Source: Flavobacteriaceae bacterium MAR_2010_188 (GTDB lineage: Bacteria > Bacteroidota > Bacteroidia > Flavobacteriales > Flavobacteriaceae). Taken from it: a stretch of 64,000 bases of DNA. The number at the start of each line of letters is the position of its first letter. The stretch's first letter is position 1. Positions 1-9,079 of the stretch are shown piece after piece. The stretch is from contig LT629302.1 of the NCBI GenBank assembly GCA_900104375.1, forward strand, positions 992,001 to 1,056,000, read 5' to 3'. A model generated the notes under the pieces. That model was not told the origin of the DNA, searched no databases, and worked only from the letters and a program-made list of their open reading frames with translations. A program made the position numbers and the translations under genes.

Positions 1-1286
1 TATACGATTTCCCGGGTTCGTGGGCTGTCATCATAAAGACCAGCATGCATAAACATTTCTTCGACCGCGGTTGCAGTCCCTTCATTTCGAGAGTCGAAAA
101 TATTATAGAGCAAAGGCCCTTTTCTTATTTCGCTCGGATTTGGCTCGTTTACCATTCTAGCCAATTCAAACCAATGATAAAAGTGAGAATAGAGTGGCCT
201 TGGGTCGTAGTGTTCTCCAATCAAGAAGAAATTTCTTTTTTCAACAGGAACAAATTCACCTTTATTTTCTACCAATGCTGGTTTAAAATAAGGTTGGACA
301 GTTACTATGTCTTGTTCGTTCAAAAAAGTAATCATGCTGTTAACCGCGCTGTCAGCCATCTTATTATAAGCTTCAGGCGAATCTGCCGCTTCTAATTGCG
401 GAAGATTTCTATTTCTATGCTCTTCCAACTTAAGAGAAGACCAAGCTCGGGCCAATTCTCGTTTTAATAACATCACTTCATCATCCCAACTTAATGGAAC
501 TAATCGCACGTTTTTATTGTACCAAGTATAATTTTCCTTGCCAATACCCGATTGCCCTGTTTTAGTTTTAGATTCATCAGTCAACCATTGTATTAAATCT
601 TGGGTTGAAGAAATTGAATTGTCGATTACCTTAATTAAATCCGAATTTTTCTTAACGCTACTATCGTCCTTTAGTCTTATGAGTGCTTCTTCTTGTTCCC
701 GAATATCCCTAATCCCAGTGATCCATAAATCCTTGGCATTTCCGGTGAGGTTAAGCTTAGCTTGTTCATATAGCGGCTTAATCGCGCTTAATTCCTGAGC
801 CAACTTTTTACCATCTTCTTTACTGAGTGGAAACTTGTATTTCCATAATTCTACTGCCGAATGATTAGTAGGACCTTCATGCGCGGGTACATCACTCTGA
901 TAAGACCATAGAACTTTGTAAAATGCCGGATCTCTTTCCCAAGGTTTTAGAATACGCCGATTAAAATCATATCCGTTCATTTCTGCCCAAACCACCATGT
1001 AATCTGCTTTATCATGAATAGACCAAGCCGTGGTATCAATTGACTTTAATTTTTGTTGAAGGTTCTCAAATTTGGGTTGACGATTTACAAAGGCTTCTTT
1101 GGTATAATCTGAAGCTCCATCTTTCAAAGGAGGTTTTTCGAAGGCTCTCCATTCTTTAAAAAGTTCAACCAATTCGTTATAGCCAAATTCTGAGATCATA
1201 TTGTTTTTTTTCAATTCCGCATCCTGTTGAGCATATCCAAATTGTATGGCTAGTAATGTAAAAATGATAACTACCGAGTATTTCAT
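1..1286 (-). CDS. Secreted DUF885-like protein, 3' end outside the window
   Basis: Partial gene: 428 codons are visible from an ATG at 1286 and the frame is still open at base 1. The N-terminus has a Sec signal peptide (MKYSVVIIFTLLAIQFGYA, then QQ), so the product is exported. The body is rich in Trp, Asp and Glu and largely helical. Near residues 404-425 it reads NEGTATAVEEMFMHAGLYDD, which resembles the E-G-x-A...E...GLY segment of the DUF885 family of putative metallopeptidases. I do not see the usual HExxxGH motif in the visible part; it may lie beyond the edge or be absent. It is the last upstream gene of a minus-strand pair with the esterase at 1379-2206, but 92 bases separate them. 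Function is inferred only from family resemblance. Confidence 0.7.
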   Translation of the reverse strand, partial: MKYSVVIIFTLLAIQFGYAQQDAELKKNNMISEFGYNELVELFKEWRAFEKPPLKDGASDYTKEAFVNRQPKFENLQQKLKSIDTTAWSIHDKADYMVVWAEMNGYDFNRRILKPWERDPAFYKVLWSYQSDVPAHEGPTNHSAVELWKYKFPLSKEDGKKLAQELSAIKPLYEQAKLNLTGNAKDLWITGIRDIREQEEALIRLKDDSSVKKNSDLIKVIDNSISSTQDLIQWLTDESKTKTGQSGIGKENYTWYNKNVRLVPLSWDDEVMLLKRELARAWSSLKLEEHRNRNLPQLEAADSPEAYNKMADSAVNSMITFLNEQDIVTVQPYFKPALVENKGEFVPVEKRNFFLIGEHYDPRPLYSHFYHWFELARMVNEPNPSEIRKGPLLYNIFDSRNEGTATAVEEMFMHAGLYDDSPRTREIV

Positions 1287-1378
1287 ATTATAAAAATTAT
1301 TTTTAAATTATAAATCATAACTATTTGAAATTCAATTCGTTTATTATTAAATATTCAAGTTAAGCTTGAATAAAATAT

Positions 1379-2206
1379 TTATTCCTTTTTCAATTTTGTT
1401 ATTCGATCTACTTCCTTCAATAATAGTGGAAAAGCAGGGACGGCCATCCCACCATGGTCATACCCATCTAACTCATAAAGTGTGGTATTTTCATGACCAA
1501 CTAATTTCATCATCCTCATAAAATAGGCGACTTCTTCATAACGACCGAGGAGTTCTAAATCGCGGTCCCCAGTCATTAATAATAAAGGAGGCGCATCTTT
1601 CCGAACGTGAAAAAGTGGTGCGAGGCTATCAATGATAGGTTGTTTTTCATCAATCTCTCTTTCTTTCCTAACCGTCATATGTGTAATTGCGTGACCGCTA
1701 AAAGGAATGAAACCAGCAACAGAATCAGAATCGATATTGTATTTAGCCAAATATGATTTATCTAATACAATCATACTTGCTAGATATCCGCCAGCAGAAT
1801 GTCCTGAAATAAATAGGAGGGAAGGGTCACCGCCATAGTCACTGATGTTTTTAAAGACCCAATTGGTAGCTGCTGCTGCGTCTTCAATATAACTTGGTGA
1901 ATTAACTTTTGGATTAAGACGATAATTCACCGCAACGATTGCCACACCTTTATTTTTAAGTTCTTCAGGAATAAATTTTTCGCCTCCGGTTAATCCACCA
2001 CCATGAAACCAAACGATTGTGGGGAAGTCCTTTAAATCTTTCGGATAGTAGAGGTCGAGCATACATCGCTCCTTAATATATGCATCGGTTTCAGCGATTG
2101 AGGAATCATAATATTGAAGGTTACTTATGGTTTCGTAAGTAGTTTCCTGAGCGTTTCCCAAGGCAGAAGCCCCAATGAATAAGAATGCGAAAAGAAGATT
2201 TTTCAT
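1379..2206 (-). CDS. Secreted alpha/beta-hydrolase (esterase/lipase, HSL-like)
   Basis: A 275-residue serine hydrolase with a Sec signal peptide (residues 1-19, cleavage near GNAQ-E). The oxyanion-hole motif HGGG is at residues 68-71, the nucleophile elbow GHSAGG at 135-140 (Ser137), the acid is probably Asp214 or Asp216 in TGDRD, and the histidine is His251 in DGYDHGG. This order and spacing are those of hormone-sensitive-lipase/carboxylesterase relatives that cleave short-chain or acetyl esters. Substrate cannot be read from sequence. It lies 9 bases downstream of the PAP2 gene on the same strand, so the two may share a transcript. Confidence 0.9.
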   Translation of the reverse strand: MKNLLFAFLFIGASALGNAQETTYETISNLQYYDSSIAETDAYIKERCMLDLYYPKDLKDFPTIVWFHGGGLTGGEKFIPEELKNKGVAIVAVNYRLNPKVNSPSYIEDAAAATNWVFKNISDYGGDPSLLFISGHSAGGYLASMIVLDKSYLAKYNIDSDSVAGFIPFSGHAITHMTVRKEREIDEKQPIIDSLAPLFHVRKDAPPLLLMTGDRDLELLGRYEEVAYFMRMMKLVGHENTTLYELDGYDHGGMAVPAFPLLLKEVDRITKLKKE

Positions 2207-2215
2207 ATCATAAAA

Positions 2216-2944
2216 TTAGGTACTTGGATCTCTTCTAAATATTTCGATGATATCAAATACCAAAACACAGAACACTACCCAAATAAAGCCGGCCAAATAG
2301 CCACCAACAACGTCGGAAGGAAAATGTACGCCTAAGTAAATTCGGCTTAGGCCAATACTCAGAATTAATATTCCTAGAAGGAAAATGATCAAGAATTTAA
2401 GGAAATGATTCATCTTAAACCTATAGAAAAGAAACATTACAAATCCATAAAAAGCCATTGCACTCATAGCATGTCCGCTCGGATAACTCAGAGTTTCAAC
2501 CGAAACTAGATGTTCTATACCCGGTCTAGCTCGGTCTACGAAACGTTTTAAAATAACGTTAGATACCGAAGCCATAATCAAAACGAAAGCGATTCTGGAG
2601 ACGTAACCCCAGCGTTTATAAATAATTCCGGCGATAATTACTACGATTCCGAAGACAACGATGTAGCCATATAAGTCGCCAACTTCGGTCACAAAACGAA
2701 AATATTTGGTTAATAACGGGTCTCTATAAGAAATGACGTAGTCTGTAATTACTCTATCGTATTCTGCCAGGGTATCCGTTGTAAGGGTGTCGGTGAGTTC
2801 AATAAAAAGGTTGACTCCACCAACCACAATAAATAAGGCAAGAAGAAGCGTGATGATATAGGGTAATCTCTTATTGTATTGGTGAAAGGTATTTACTAAA
2901 ATTTCCTTTAGTTTCCTCAGGAATGCAATAAGGGATTTTCTCAT
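2216..2944 (-). CDS. PAP2-family membrane phosphatase
   Basis: A 242-residue integral membrane protein with about six hydrophobic segments. The three PAP2 signatures are complete: KxxxxxxRP at 133-141, PSGH at 155-158 and SRxxxxxHxxxD at 200-211 (Arg201, His207, Asp211). Family members dephosphorylate lipid phosphates such as phosphatidic acid, phosphatidylglycerol phosphate or undecaprenyl diphosphate on the outer face of the inner membrane. The neighbouring App1 phosphatidate phosphatase and the divergent lipid kinase suggest a phosphatidate or related lipid-phosphate substrate here, but undecaprenyl diphosphate recycling is equally possible. Start is the ATG at 2944, giving a short cytoplasmic basic leader before TM1. 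Confidence 0.9.
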   Translation of the reverse strand: MRKSLIAFLRKLKEILVNTFHQYNKRLPYIITLLLALFIVVGGVNLFIELTDTLTTDTLAEYDRVITDYVISYRDPLLTKYFRFVTEVGDLYGYIVVFGIVVIIAGIIYKRWGYVSRIAFVLIMASVSNVILKRFVDRARPGIEHLVSVETLSYPSGHAMSAMAFYGFVMFLFYRFKMNHFLKFLIIFLLGILILSIGLSRIYLGVHFPSDVVGGYLAGFIWVVFCVLVFDIIEIFRRDPST

Positions 2945-3063
2945 CTAAGCTTGATGTTTATATATGAATTATTAAAGATAAATTCATTTTCAAAATATTT
3001 GTGAGTTGAAAGAAAAATTTGTGAAAGTTTAAGATTCGTATAGGTTGAAAACTGACAGAATCA

Positions 3064-4029
3064 TTAGATAATTCCGATGTCCTTAGAATGCTTAATTGCC
3101 TCTTTACTATTTCTATAATAAAGGGTCTTGACGGATAACTCTTCAATAATCTTTAAGGCTGAAAGAACTTTTGGTTTTTGATAAGTTTTGGTCTGCCGAA
3201 TATATACTACCAAAATATTCTGTGGAAAAATTTTACAGACACGTTCGTATAAAAATGGATCATGCTGAGTATCATCGCCTAAAAGCACATATTTTATTTT
3301 GGGATAGAAGGAGATGATGTCTTTGATCTTTTCAAATTTATGGTCGTGACTTCCCTTTCCTGTGAATAGAAAATCCATGAGTCCGGTCTTTATTTTTTTT
3401 AACTTTATCACCGCTTTTGGCAGTTGATGCATTTTTGCAAACTCGTCGATAAAGGTGTAAAGATTCCATTCGCTACTAGACACGAAAAAAAAAGAATTAA
3501 ATGCAGTTTCGTGCATCTGTCCAGAACTGCTCAACGACTTATAATGATCTGCCACATCTTCAAAAATCTTGCGTTTGTGAACGTTTTTAGTTAACAAAAC
3601 ATAAAGCTTACGAAAGAAACTAGAGCTGTGAGAAATCAGAAACGTATCATCGATATCCGAAATAATCCCAATCTTGCTCTCAAAAGGTTTTAAAAGTTCG
3701 GCAGTTTCTACTACGCCAAAACTCTCGGTCTTGCAATAAACGGTATAGTTATGCCAACCACTTTCTACTTTTTCTTCAATAGGAATATTAAACCGGAAGT
3801 ATCCGTCATCTAAAGTTTTAGTGCTTACCAGCGTATTTTTAAATTCTAAGGTCACGTCTGCATTGGGCATCGGAGTTATGGTAAACATCCTTAAAATTGA
3901 AAGGGCGTGCTTAATCCCACGGCGGTCAATCCTATAATTGTCTGGCGACCAAGACTTAAAAACATGACCGAAAACGATAAGTTCGTCCTCTTTCATATAA
4001 CCCCGATAAAGTTTTAAATCTATTTTCAT
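3064..4029 (-). CDS. App1-type phosphatidate phosphatase (DUF2183 / HAD-like)
   Basis: A 321-residue soluble protein. Residues 121-129 read GIISDIDDT, the DxDxT nucleophile motif of the App1 catalytic domain; VSSSEWN at 183-189 and GDDTQHDP at 251-258 are the other conserved blocks. In yeast App1 this domain is a Mg2+-dependent phosphatidate phosphatase. The N-terminal ~115 residues form a beta-rich region (a carboxypeptidase-regulatory-like or C2-like fold would fit) that usually precedes the domain in bacteria. No signal peptide. It is upstream of the PAP2 gene on the same strand (119-base gap) and divergent from a diacylglycerol-kinase-like gene 70 bases away, placing enzymes that make and remove phosphatidate side by side. 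Confidence 0.85.
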   Translation of the reverse strand: MKIDLKLYRGYMKEDELIVFGHVFKSWSPDNYRIDRRGIKHALSILRMFTITPMPNADVTLEFKNTLVSTKTLDDGYFRFNIPIEEKVESGWHNYTVYCKTESFGVVETAELLKPFESKIGIISDIDDTFLISHSSSFFRKLYVLLTKNVHKRKIFEDVADHYKSLSSSGQMHETAFNSFFFVSSSEWNLYTFIDEFAKMHQLPKAVIKLKKIKTGLMDFLFTGKGSHDHKFEKIKDIISFYPKIKYVLLGDDTQHDPFLYERVCKIFPQNILVVYIRQTKTYQKPKVLSALKIIEELSVKTLYYRNSKEAIKHSKDIGII

Positions 4030-4099
4030 TAAGTGGCGCTATTGCGAATTTTGTCCATCATAATTGTTTAAATTTAGTTAGAATTTTACTGATTTAAAG

Positions 4100-4969
4100 A
4101 TGGAGAAGAACATTTTGCTGATTGTAAATCCAAAGGCAGGTTCGATGGATAAGAGTGAATTAATAGACACGGTTTCTAGAATCGTGGAACAACGTGGTTA
4201 CCAACTATCTATATATGAAACTACTGGCAATGACGATAAGGAAGAAATAAAAAGACGGATAAAAGAGAGAGAACCTTGGAGGATTTTGATTGCCGGTGGT
4301 GATGGAACAATCAATCTCGTTGCATCCATTTTGGGAGACTTTGACACTACACTTGGCATTTTACCTGCTGGTTCTGCCAATGGTTTAGCTTCCAATTTAC
4401 ATATTCCGGATGAGTTAGAACAACAAATAAGGATTGCTCTGGGAGACAAAACTTACAAAATTGATCATCTTAATGTAAATGGTGAAACCTGTTTGCATAT
4501 TTCGGATTTAGGGTTGAATGCCGAATTGATCAAAAATTTTGAAGATTCTCCTATTCGTGGAAAATTTGGTTATTTCCTTCAGTCAATCCCGACTCTAATT
4601 GACTCGAAATCGCCATTCACTTTCAACATTGAAATAAACGGTGAAAAGATGGTGAAAACGGGAATTTTACTGGCCATCGCAAATGCAAAGCAATACGGGA
4701 CTGGTGCTAATATTAATCCCAACGGCAAAATGGATGACGGTAAATTTGAAGTTCTAATCTTTACTTCTTTCGATATTCCAGAAATCATTAATACCCTTTA
4801 CGACAAAGTTGATTTAGAATCTGGTTTTGCTGAATGTTTTACGACCGATCACGTGATTATCACTTCGGATAATCCAATTCCATTTCAAATTGATGGGGAA
4901 CCAAAAGGCGATGTAAACAAGGTTGAAGGGTCTATCTATCCACAGAAATTGCAGATTGCAGTTCCTTAA
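4100..4969 (+). CDS. Diacylglycerol-kinase-family lipid kinase (YegS/DagK-like)
   Basis: A 289-residue soluble kinase of the DAGK/sphingosine-kinase/NAD-kinase fold. NPKAG at residues 10-14 and the nucleotide-binding GGDGT at 66-70 are intact, followed by LPAGSANGLA around 88-97, which matches the family's conserved PxGTxND region with substitutions. It is expected to phosphorylate a diacylglycerol or other lipid with ATP at the inner face of the cytoplasmic membrane. It starts divergently from the App1 gene and its last bases overlap by 4 the end of the convergent DCC gene. The Gly-Ser-Ala-Asn in place of Gly-Thr-x-Asn is common among Bacteroidota members. Confidence 0.88.
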   Translation: MEKNILLIVNPKAGSMDKSELIDTVSRIVEQRGYQLSIYETTGNDDKEEIKRRIKEREPWRILIAGGDGTINLVASILGDFDTTLGILPAGSANGLASNLHIPDELEQQIRIALGDKTYKIDHLNVNGETCLHISDLGLNAELIKNFEDSPIRGKFGYFLQSIPTLIDSKSPFTFNIEINGEKMVKTGILLAIANAKQYGTGANINPNGKMDDGKFEVLIFTSFDIPEIINTLYDKVDLESGFAECFTTDHVIITSDNPIPFQIDGEPKGDVNKVEGSIYPQKLQIAVP

Positions 4970-5409
4970 TCTTTGGTCGATTGAGATAAGAATTTTGAAT
5001 TTAATTCTGGCGTCGGAATCATGCAATGGTCTTTTTTACCAAACCAGCGGTAACGATTTTTTGCGATAAAATCGTAAACACCGTTTCTGATAAATGCTGG
5101 CACAATCAAAAAGACTGAAAGCAAATTAATAGGAAATGTAAGTTTTGAAGCTATTTCTAGCGCAGCAGTAGATTTGTAAGTTAAGCCGTCTTCTTCAGAA
5201 TAAAGTAAAATGGAATCCGTTTGATTTGTATCCACATTAAATTTTTTGATAATCTCTAGACCAACTTCACTTTGAAGAGGAGCAAAGCGGAAAACATCAT
5301 TTTTGTCGTGATTAATAACGTATTGCACTGACGAATTACAGAGATTACAAACTCCGTCAAATAATATCAGGTTCTTATTATCATGTAAATCCTTCAGCAT
5401 TTTAAACAA
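4966..5409 (-). CDS. DCC-family thiol-disulfide protein (DUF393)
   Basis: A 147-residue cytosolic protein with the family-defining DGVCNLC motif (Asp18, Cys21, Cys24) after a hydrophobic beta strand, and the downstream block around residues 40-50 (FAPLQSEVG) and C-terminal RYRWFGKKDHCMIP typical of DUF393. The family is predicted to be a thioredoxin-like disulfide oxidoreductase; no substrate is established. Its ATG directly follows the stop codon of the mutS2-like gene upstream, so translation is probably coupled. An internal ATG at codon 4 is an equally plausible start. Confidence 0.85.
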   Translation of the reverse strand: MFKMLKDLHDNKNLILFDGVCNLCNSSVQYVINHDKNDVFRFAPLQSEVGLEIIKKFNVDTNQTDSILLYSEEDGLTYKSTAALEIASKLTFPINLLSVFLIVPAFIRNGVYDFIAKNRYRWFGKKDHCMIPTPELNSKFLSQSTKD

Positions 5410-7575
5410 TTATTTTTTCACGGCCTCAACCAGCTCTAGTTGGTCCATGCTTACATTAGTCGTAAACATACCATAATTAACAACAGCTTTATTTTTTTCT
5501 ATAGTATTGATACTCCCGACAGCTTTTCCGTCTAGTAATCTAACTCTATCGCCAATTTTTAAAATAGGTTTTGGCTTAACTTCTTTTACCTTTTTACTTT
5601 CACGCTGCTTTTTCTCCCGAATAACTGCAATTTTCTTATTTGCTTCAGAATTGAGTTTTTTCTCTTCAAATTTTTGCTGCCTTTTTTCCTTAACGCTTAC
5701 TTTTTTCTTTTTGGAGTTTTCAATCTGAATCAATTTAAAAAGCTCTGCCATCAACTGTTTCTTGCTTTTGTTTTCAAGATAGTTGTCGCCAAGTTCTTCA
5801 ACCTTTTGTCCCAGATAAATCAATCGCTGATTATTATCGTAGAGTTCTTGGTAGCTTTCTAATTTCTTTTGAATTTTTTGATTGGTTTCTTCTAGCTTTT
5901 CGGTTTCGGTCATTTTCTTCTGTTCATTAACACGAAGGGATTCTTCGGTTTTTTGAAGTTTTGAACGTTCCTTTTGAAGTTTAGCGATCGTGGCATCGAA
6001 GCGAACTTTACCGACCTCGATTTTCTTTTTTGATTTGTTGATTAAGCTAAAAGGAATTCCGTTTTTCTGTGCGACTTCAAAAGTAAAGGAGCTTCCGGGT
6101 TGCCCTAAGCCTAACTTATAAATTGGTTCAAGACTTTTTTCATCGAACATCATATTTGCATTGAGCATATGCGGAAGTTCGTTGGCCAAAACCTTTAAAT
6201 TTGAATAATGGGTGGTTATAATTCCGAAGGCTTCTCGTTCATAAAAAACCTCGAGAAATGTTTCTGCTAGGGCGCCACCTAATTCTGGATCGCTACCAGT
6301 TCCAAATTCATCGATAAGAAATAATGAATTTTTATCACATTTCTTTAAGAAATAATTCATCTGCTTTAACCTATAACTGTAAGTGCTCAGGTGATTTTCA
6401 ATGGACTGATTATCCCCGATATCACTGAGAACATTGCTGAAGAAACACATAGAACTTTTCTCATGAACCGGAACCAACATCCCACTTTGCAACATAAGTT
6501 GAAGTAAGCCAACCGTTTTTAAGGTGATACTTTTTCCACCAGCATTGGGGCCTGAAATTACTATAATCCGGCTTTCCGGGTAAAGTTCAATCGTTTGAGG
6601 AAAAGTTTTTAAACCTTTCTTCTTGTTATTTAAATAGAGAAGAGGGTGATAAGCATCACGTATAAATAAGCGTTTTTCATCATTAATTTTTGGTGAAATA
6701 GCATTTACCGACTGAGCATACTTTGCTTTCGAATAAATGACATCTAACTCTACCAAAAACTCCTGATATTCTCGCAACAGAGGTCTAAATGGTCTTACCC
6801 TTTCAGTAAGTTGCTTAAGGATTTTGGAGATTTCTTCACCTTCTTCAAACTCCAGATTATTGAGTTCCCGAGCGTGAAGAAAGGTTGCTTCCGGTTGAAT
6901 ATAAACAATACTACCGGTTTTGCTACTGCCCATAATATTACCTTTCACCTTTCGTCGATGCATGGCAGTAACCGCAAGGACCCGCTTATTTTCAATTACG
7001 GATTCCTTTATGTCATCGAGATAATCGTTAGAGGAATAGGTGGTGAGCGCATGATTAAAACTAGAATTGATTTTGGACCTAACGTCGTTGATAGAATGAC
7101 GGATGTTGTAAAGTTCCTTTGAAGCTTCATCCTTAATTTCGCCGTGCCTACTGACTACCGAATCTATTTCTTCAATAATCAATTTTGAAGTTTCTATATT
7201 TCCGAATTCCGCAAACAGTTCAGGATAATAGTCCTTGAATTTTTTCAGGAATTTTATGATGCCCTCAGAAGTTATGGTTATAGCCGATATTTTTCTAAAA
7301 CCTTCGGTCTCCAAAGAGGAATTTTCAATCTTAAGCAATTGAAGGTCTCGGCTTATTTCATCGAATCCGTGATTGGGGATTCTGTTATCATTATAAAAAG
7401 ATGCCAGATACTCATTGGTAAGGTCTAAACTTTTAAGGAGCAGGTCACGATCCGTGATAGGAGCAATTTCAAGGGTTTTTGCTTTACCGAGATTTGTAAC
7501 CGCGAATTTTGATAATTGCTCGACGACCGTGTAAAATTCTAGATCTTCTAATGTTTTCTTATGGATTTTTTTCAT
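5410..7575 (-). CDS. mutS2: MutS2-like DNA mismatch/recombination ATPase lacking the Smr domain
   Basis: A 721-residue protein if started at the ATG at 7575, where homologous-looking sequence (MKKIHKKTLEDLEF) begins; a frame-open ATG at 7653 would add 26 unrelated residues and is not preferred. Order: clamp/lever helices (about 1-330), ABC-type ATPase with Walker A GPNAGGKS (342-349), Walker B/D-loop FLIDEFGTGSDPE (around 419-431), a long Lys/Glu-rich coiled coil (about 520-640) and a terminal KOW-like barrel (IGDRVRLLDGKAVGSI). MutS2 normally ends in a Smr nuclease domain and is about 780 residues; here the protein stops without one. MutS2 proteins act in suppression of recombination or rescue of collided ribosomes. 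The DCC gene follows directly. Confidence 0.9.
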   Translation of the reverse strand: MKKIHKKTLEDLEFYTVVEQLSKFAVTNLGKAKTLEIAPITDRDLLLKSLDLTNEYLASFYNDNRIPNHGFDEISRDLQLLKIENSSLETEGFRKISAITITSEGIIKFLKKFKDYYPELFAEFGNIETSKLIIEEIDSVVSRHGEIKDEASKELYNIRHSINDVRSKINSSFNHALTTYSSNDYLDDIKESVIENKRVLAVTAMHRRKVKGNIMGSSKTGSIVYIQPEATFLHARELNNLEFEEGEEISKILKQLTERVRPFRPLLREYQEFLVELDVIYSKAKYAQSVNAISPKINDEKRLFIRDAYHPLLYLNNKKKGLKTFPQTIELYPESRIIVISGPNAGGKSITLKTVGLLQLMLQSGMLVPVHEKSSMCFFSNVLSDIGDNQSIENHLSTYSYRLKQMNYFLKKCDKNSLFLIDEFGTGSDPELGGALAETFLEVFYEREAFGIITTHYSNLKVLANELPHMLNANMMFDEKSLEPIYKLGLGQPGSSFTFEVAQKNGIPFSLINKSKKKIEVGKVRFDATIAKLQKERSKLQKTEESLRVNEQKKMTETEKLEETNQKIQKKLESYQELYDNNQRLIYLGQKVEELGDNYLENKSKKQLMAELFKLIQIENSKKKKVSVKEKRQQKFEEKKLNSEANKKIAVIREKKQRESKKVKEVKPKPILKIGDRVRLLDGKAVGSINTIEKNKAVVNYGMFTTNVSMDQLELVEAVKK

Positions 7576-7673
7576 TGGCTCTAAGCCCTTTCGGGACTGC
7601 AAAATTACTAAAATAATACCTGATTGTTTTAGCATGCTATCGTAATCGAACAAAGATTCTATCTAATTTCGGT

Positions 7674-7681
7674 TAAATTTG
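7674..7681 (+). promoter_or_regulatory. Putative Bacteroidota -7 box for ung
   Basis: TAAATTTG matches the Bacteroidota -7 consensus TAnnTTTG and sits 20 bases before the ung start in the divergent gap with mutS2. No clear TTTG -33 box is visible at the usual distance. Confidence 0.35.
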
Positions 7682-7700
7682 AATTTAAAATTAAAGAGAA

Positions 7701-8366
7701 GTGAACGTTAAAATCCACCCAAGCTGGAAGCAACAACTAGAAGAAGAATTTGGTAAGCCATATTTTAATGAGCTAACGGAATTTGTTCGAAAAGAATATA
7801 CTAGCCATAGCTGCTATCCGCCGGGGAAGGCAATTTTTGCAGCCTTAGAAAATTGTCCTTTAGATGAAGTTAAGGTGGTTATTTTAGGTCAAGATCCTTA
7901 TCATGGTCCTGGGCAAGCCAATGGACTATGTTTCTCGGTAAGGGATGGTATTTCCCATCCACCTTCGTTAATAAATATATTTAAGGAAATCGAAGATGAT
8001 TTAGGAGTTCCTTATCCAAAATCAGGAAACTTAGAACGATGGTCCAAACAAGGTGTGTTATTGTTGAATGCAACTTTGACGGTTCGTGCATCTTCTGCCG
8101 GTAGTCACCAAAATAAAGGTTGGGAACAATTTACCGATGCAATAATTAAAATAATAAATAAAGAAAAAAGTGGTGTGGTGTTTTTGCTGTGGGGAGGTTA
8201 TGCTAAGAAAAAGACAGGATTGATTGACACATCAAAACATCATGTTCTAACATCGGGTCATCCATCGCCATTAAGTGCAAATAGAGGATATTGGTTTGGA
8301 AATAAACATTTTAGTAAAACTAACTCCCTGTTGGAGCGAGATGGGCAGACTGCAATTCGGTGGTAA
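7701..8366 (+). CDS. ung: Uracil-DNA glycosylase, family 1
   Basis: A 221-residue enzyme that excises uracil from DNA to begin base-excision repair in the cytoplasm. The water-activating loop GQDPYHG is at 63-69 (Asp65) and the leucine-insertion loop HPSPLS at 187-192 (His187), both canonical; LNATLTVRA around 122-130 and GYWFGNKHFS near the end are also family hallmarks. The start codon is GTG at 7701; no in-frame ATG lies close enough upstream, and the N-terminal MNVKIHPSWK is the expected family start. Its last 47 bases overlap a small opposite-strand ORF. Confidence 0.96.
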   Translation: MNVKIHPSWKQQLEEEFGKPYFNELTEFVRKEYTSHSCYPPGKAIFAALENCPLDEVKVVILGQDPYHGPGQANGLCFSVRDGISHPPSLINIFKEIEDDLGVPYPKSGNLERWSKQGVLLLNATLTVRASSAGSHQNKGWEQFTDAIIKIINKEKSGVVFLLWGGYAKKKTGLIDTSKHHVLTSGHPSPLSANRGYWFGNKHFSKTNSLLERDGQTAIRW

Positions 8367-8505
8367 TGATTCTTGTATGCTTTTTATAGATTGGCTGACG
8401 TGTATCCTTTAATGCTTTCTTGGTACTTTTATTACAACTGAAAATTAGAAGAAGAAAATTTATGACGACAAGTCCTAAAATTACGGCACCGATGGTTAAA
8501 AGCAT
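8320..8505 (-). CDS. Possible small single-pass membrane protein
   Basis: A 61-codon ORF with a convincing N-terminal transmembrane helix (MLLTIGAVILGLVVINFLLL, residues 1-20) followed by FSCNKSTKK and a basic tail. The hydrophobic-then-basic architecture and a clean ATG upstream of ung's end favour a real small protein rather than a shadow; the C-terminal 15 codons overlap the end of ung antiparallel. I do not recognise a family. Moderate to low confidence. Confidence 0.4.
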   Translation of the reverse strand: MLLTIGAVILGLVVINFLLLIFSCNKSTKKALKDTRQPIYKKHTRIITTELQSAHLAPTGS

Positions 8506-8675
8506 AGATTTGGTATTTTAGTTAGAGGCATTCATATACTCAAATATAATAAAATTTTGTTAAAATCAGTTTTTTGAGGTAAGAAAAACTTCCAAATCAT
8601 CGATGTATGGTAAATTACTTTGGATAAAACAGAAAATACTCAAAAATAGATTAGATATAACTTACAAAATCAAAA

Positions 8676-9055
8676 TGTTATAATTTAGAACAAAACAAAC
8701 AAATAGCCCAAGCATTTTACCAATTGGCTTTTGATGGTAATCCTGAACAAGCGGTAGAAATGTACGTGGGTGATGAATTCATTCAACATAATCCTTTGGT
8801 TGGTGATGGCGCAACAGCTTTCATCGATTATTTCACCAAGATGCAAAAGAGTTTCCGGATAAATCCTTATAATTTGTAAGGGTTATTGCTGAAAATGACT
8901 TAGTTGCTCTACATACCCACCAGATATGGCCGGACCAAATTGAATATGTAACGATGGACATTTTTAGGTTTGATGAAGAAGGGAAAATTATAGAGCATTG
9001 GGATGCAATTCAAGAAATCCCTGCTGCTTCAAAGAATAGTAATAAAATGTATTAA
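8676..9055 (+). pseudogene. Decayed SnoaL-like / NTF2-fold gene
   Basis: The region reads as a SnoaL-like polyketide-cyclase-fold protein (AFYQLAFDGNPEQAVEMY, FIQHNPLVGDGATAFIDYF, then IAENDLVALHTHQIWP and IIEHWDAIQEIP) but it cannot be translated in one piece. No in-frame ATG precedes the conserved start: an ATG at 8675 is in a different frame. A single-base frameshift lies near 8844-8850, after TKMQK, and a TAA stop interrupts the second half near 8868. At least two lesions therefore separate it from a working gene. The family includes small aldol-condensation-type or epoxide-hydrolase-like proteins of unknown substrate. The 170 bases before it (8506-8675) hold nothing I can identify. Confidence 0.75.
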
Positions 9056-9079
9056 AATTTTTAATTTGAAATTTTAATT

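Noticed and set aside
45-798. Plus-strand ORFs of 116 and 86 codons at the left edge
   Set aside because: They are antisense shadows of the minus-strand DUF885-like gene, which has a signal peptide and continuous similarity.
2958-3146. 62-codon minus-strand ORF between the PAP2 and App1 genes
   Set aside because: It overlaps the App1 C-terminus in another frame and has no recognisable features.
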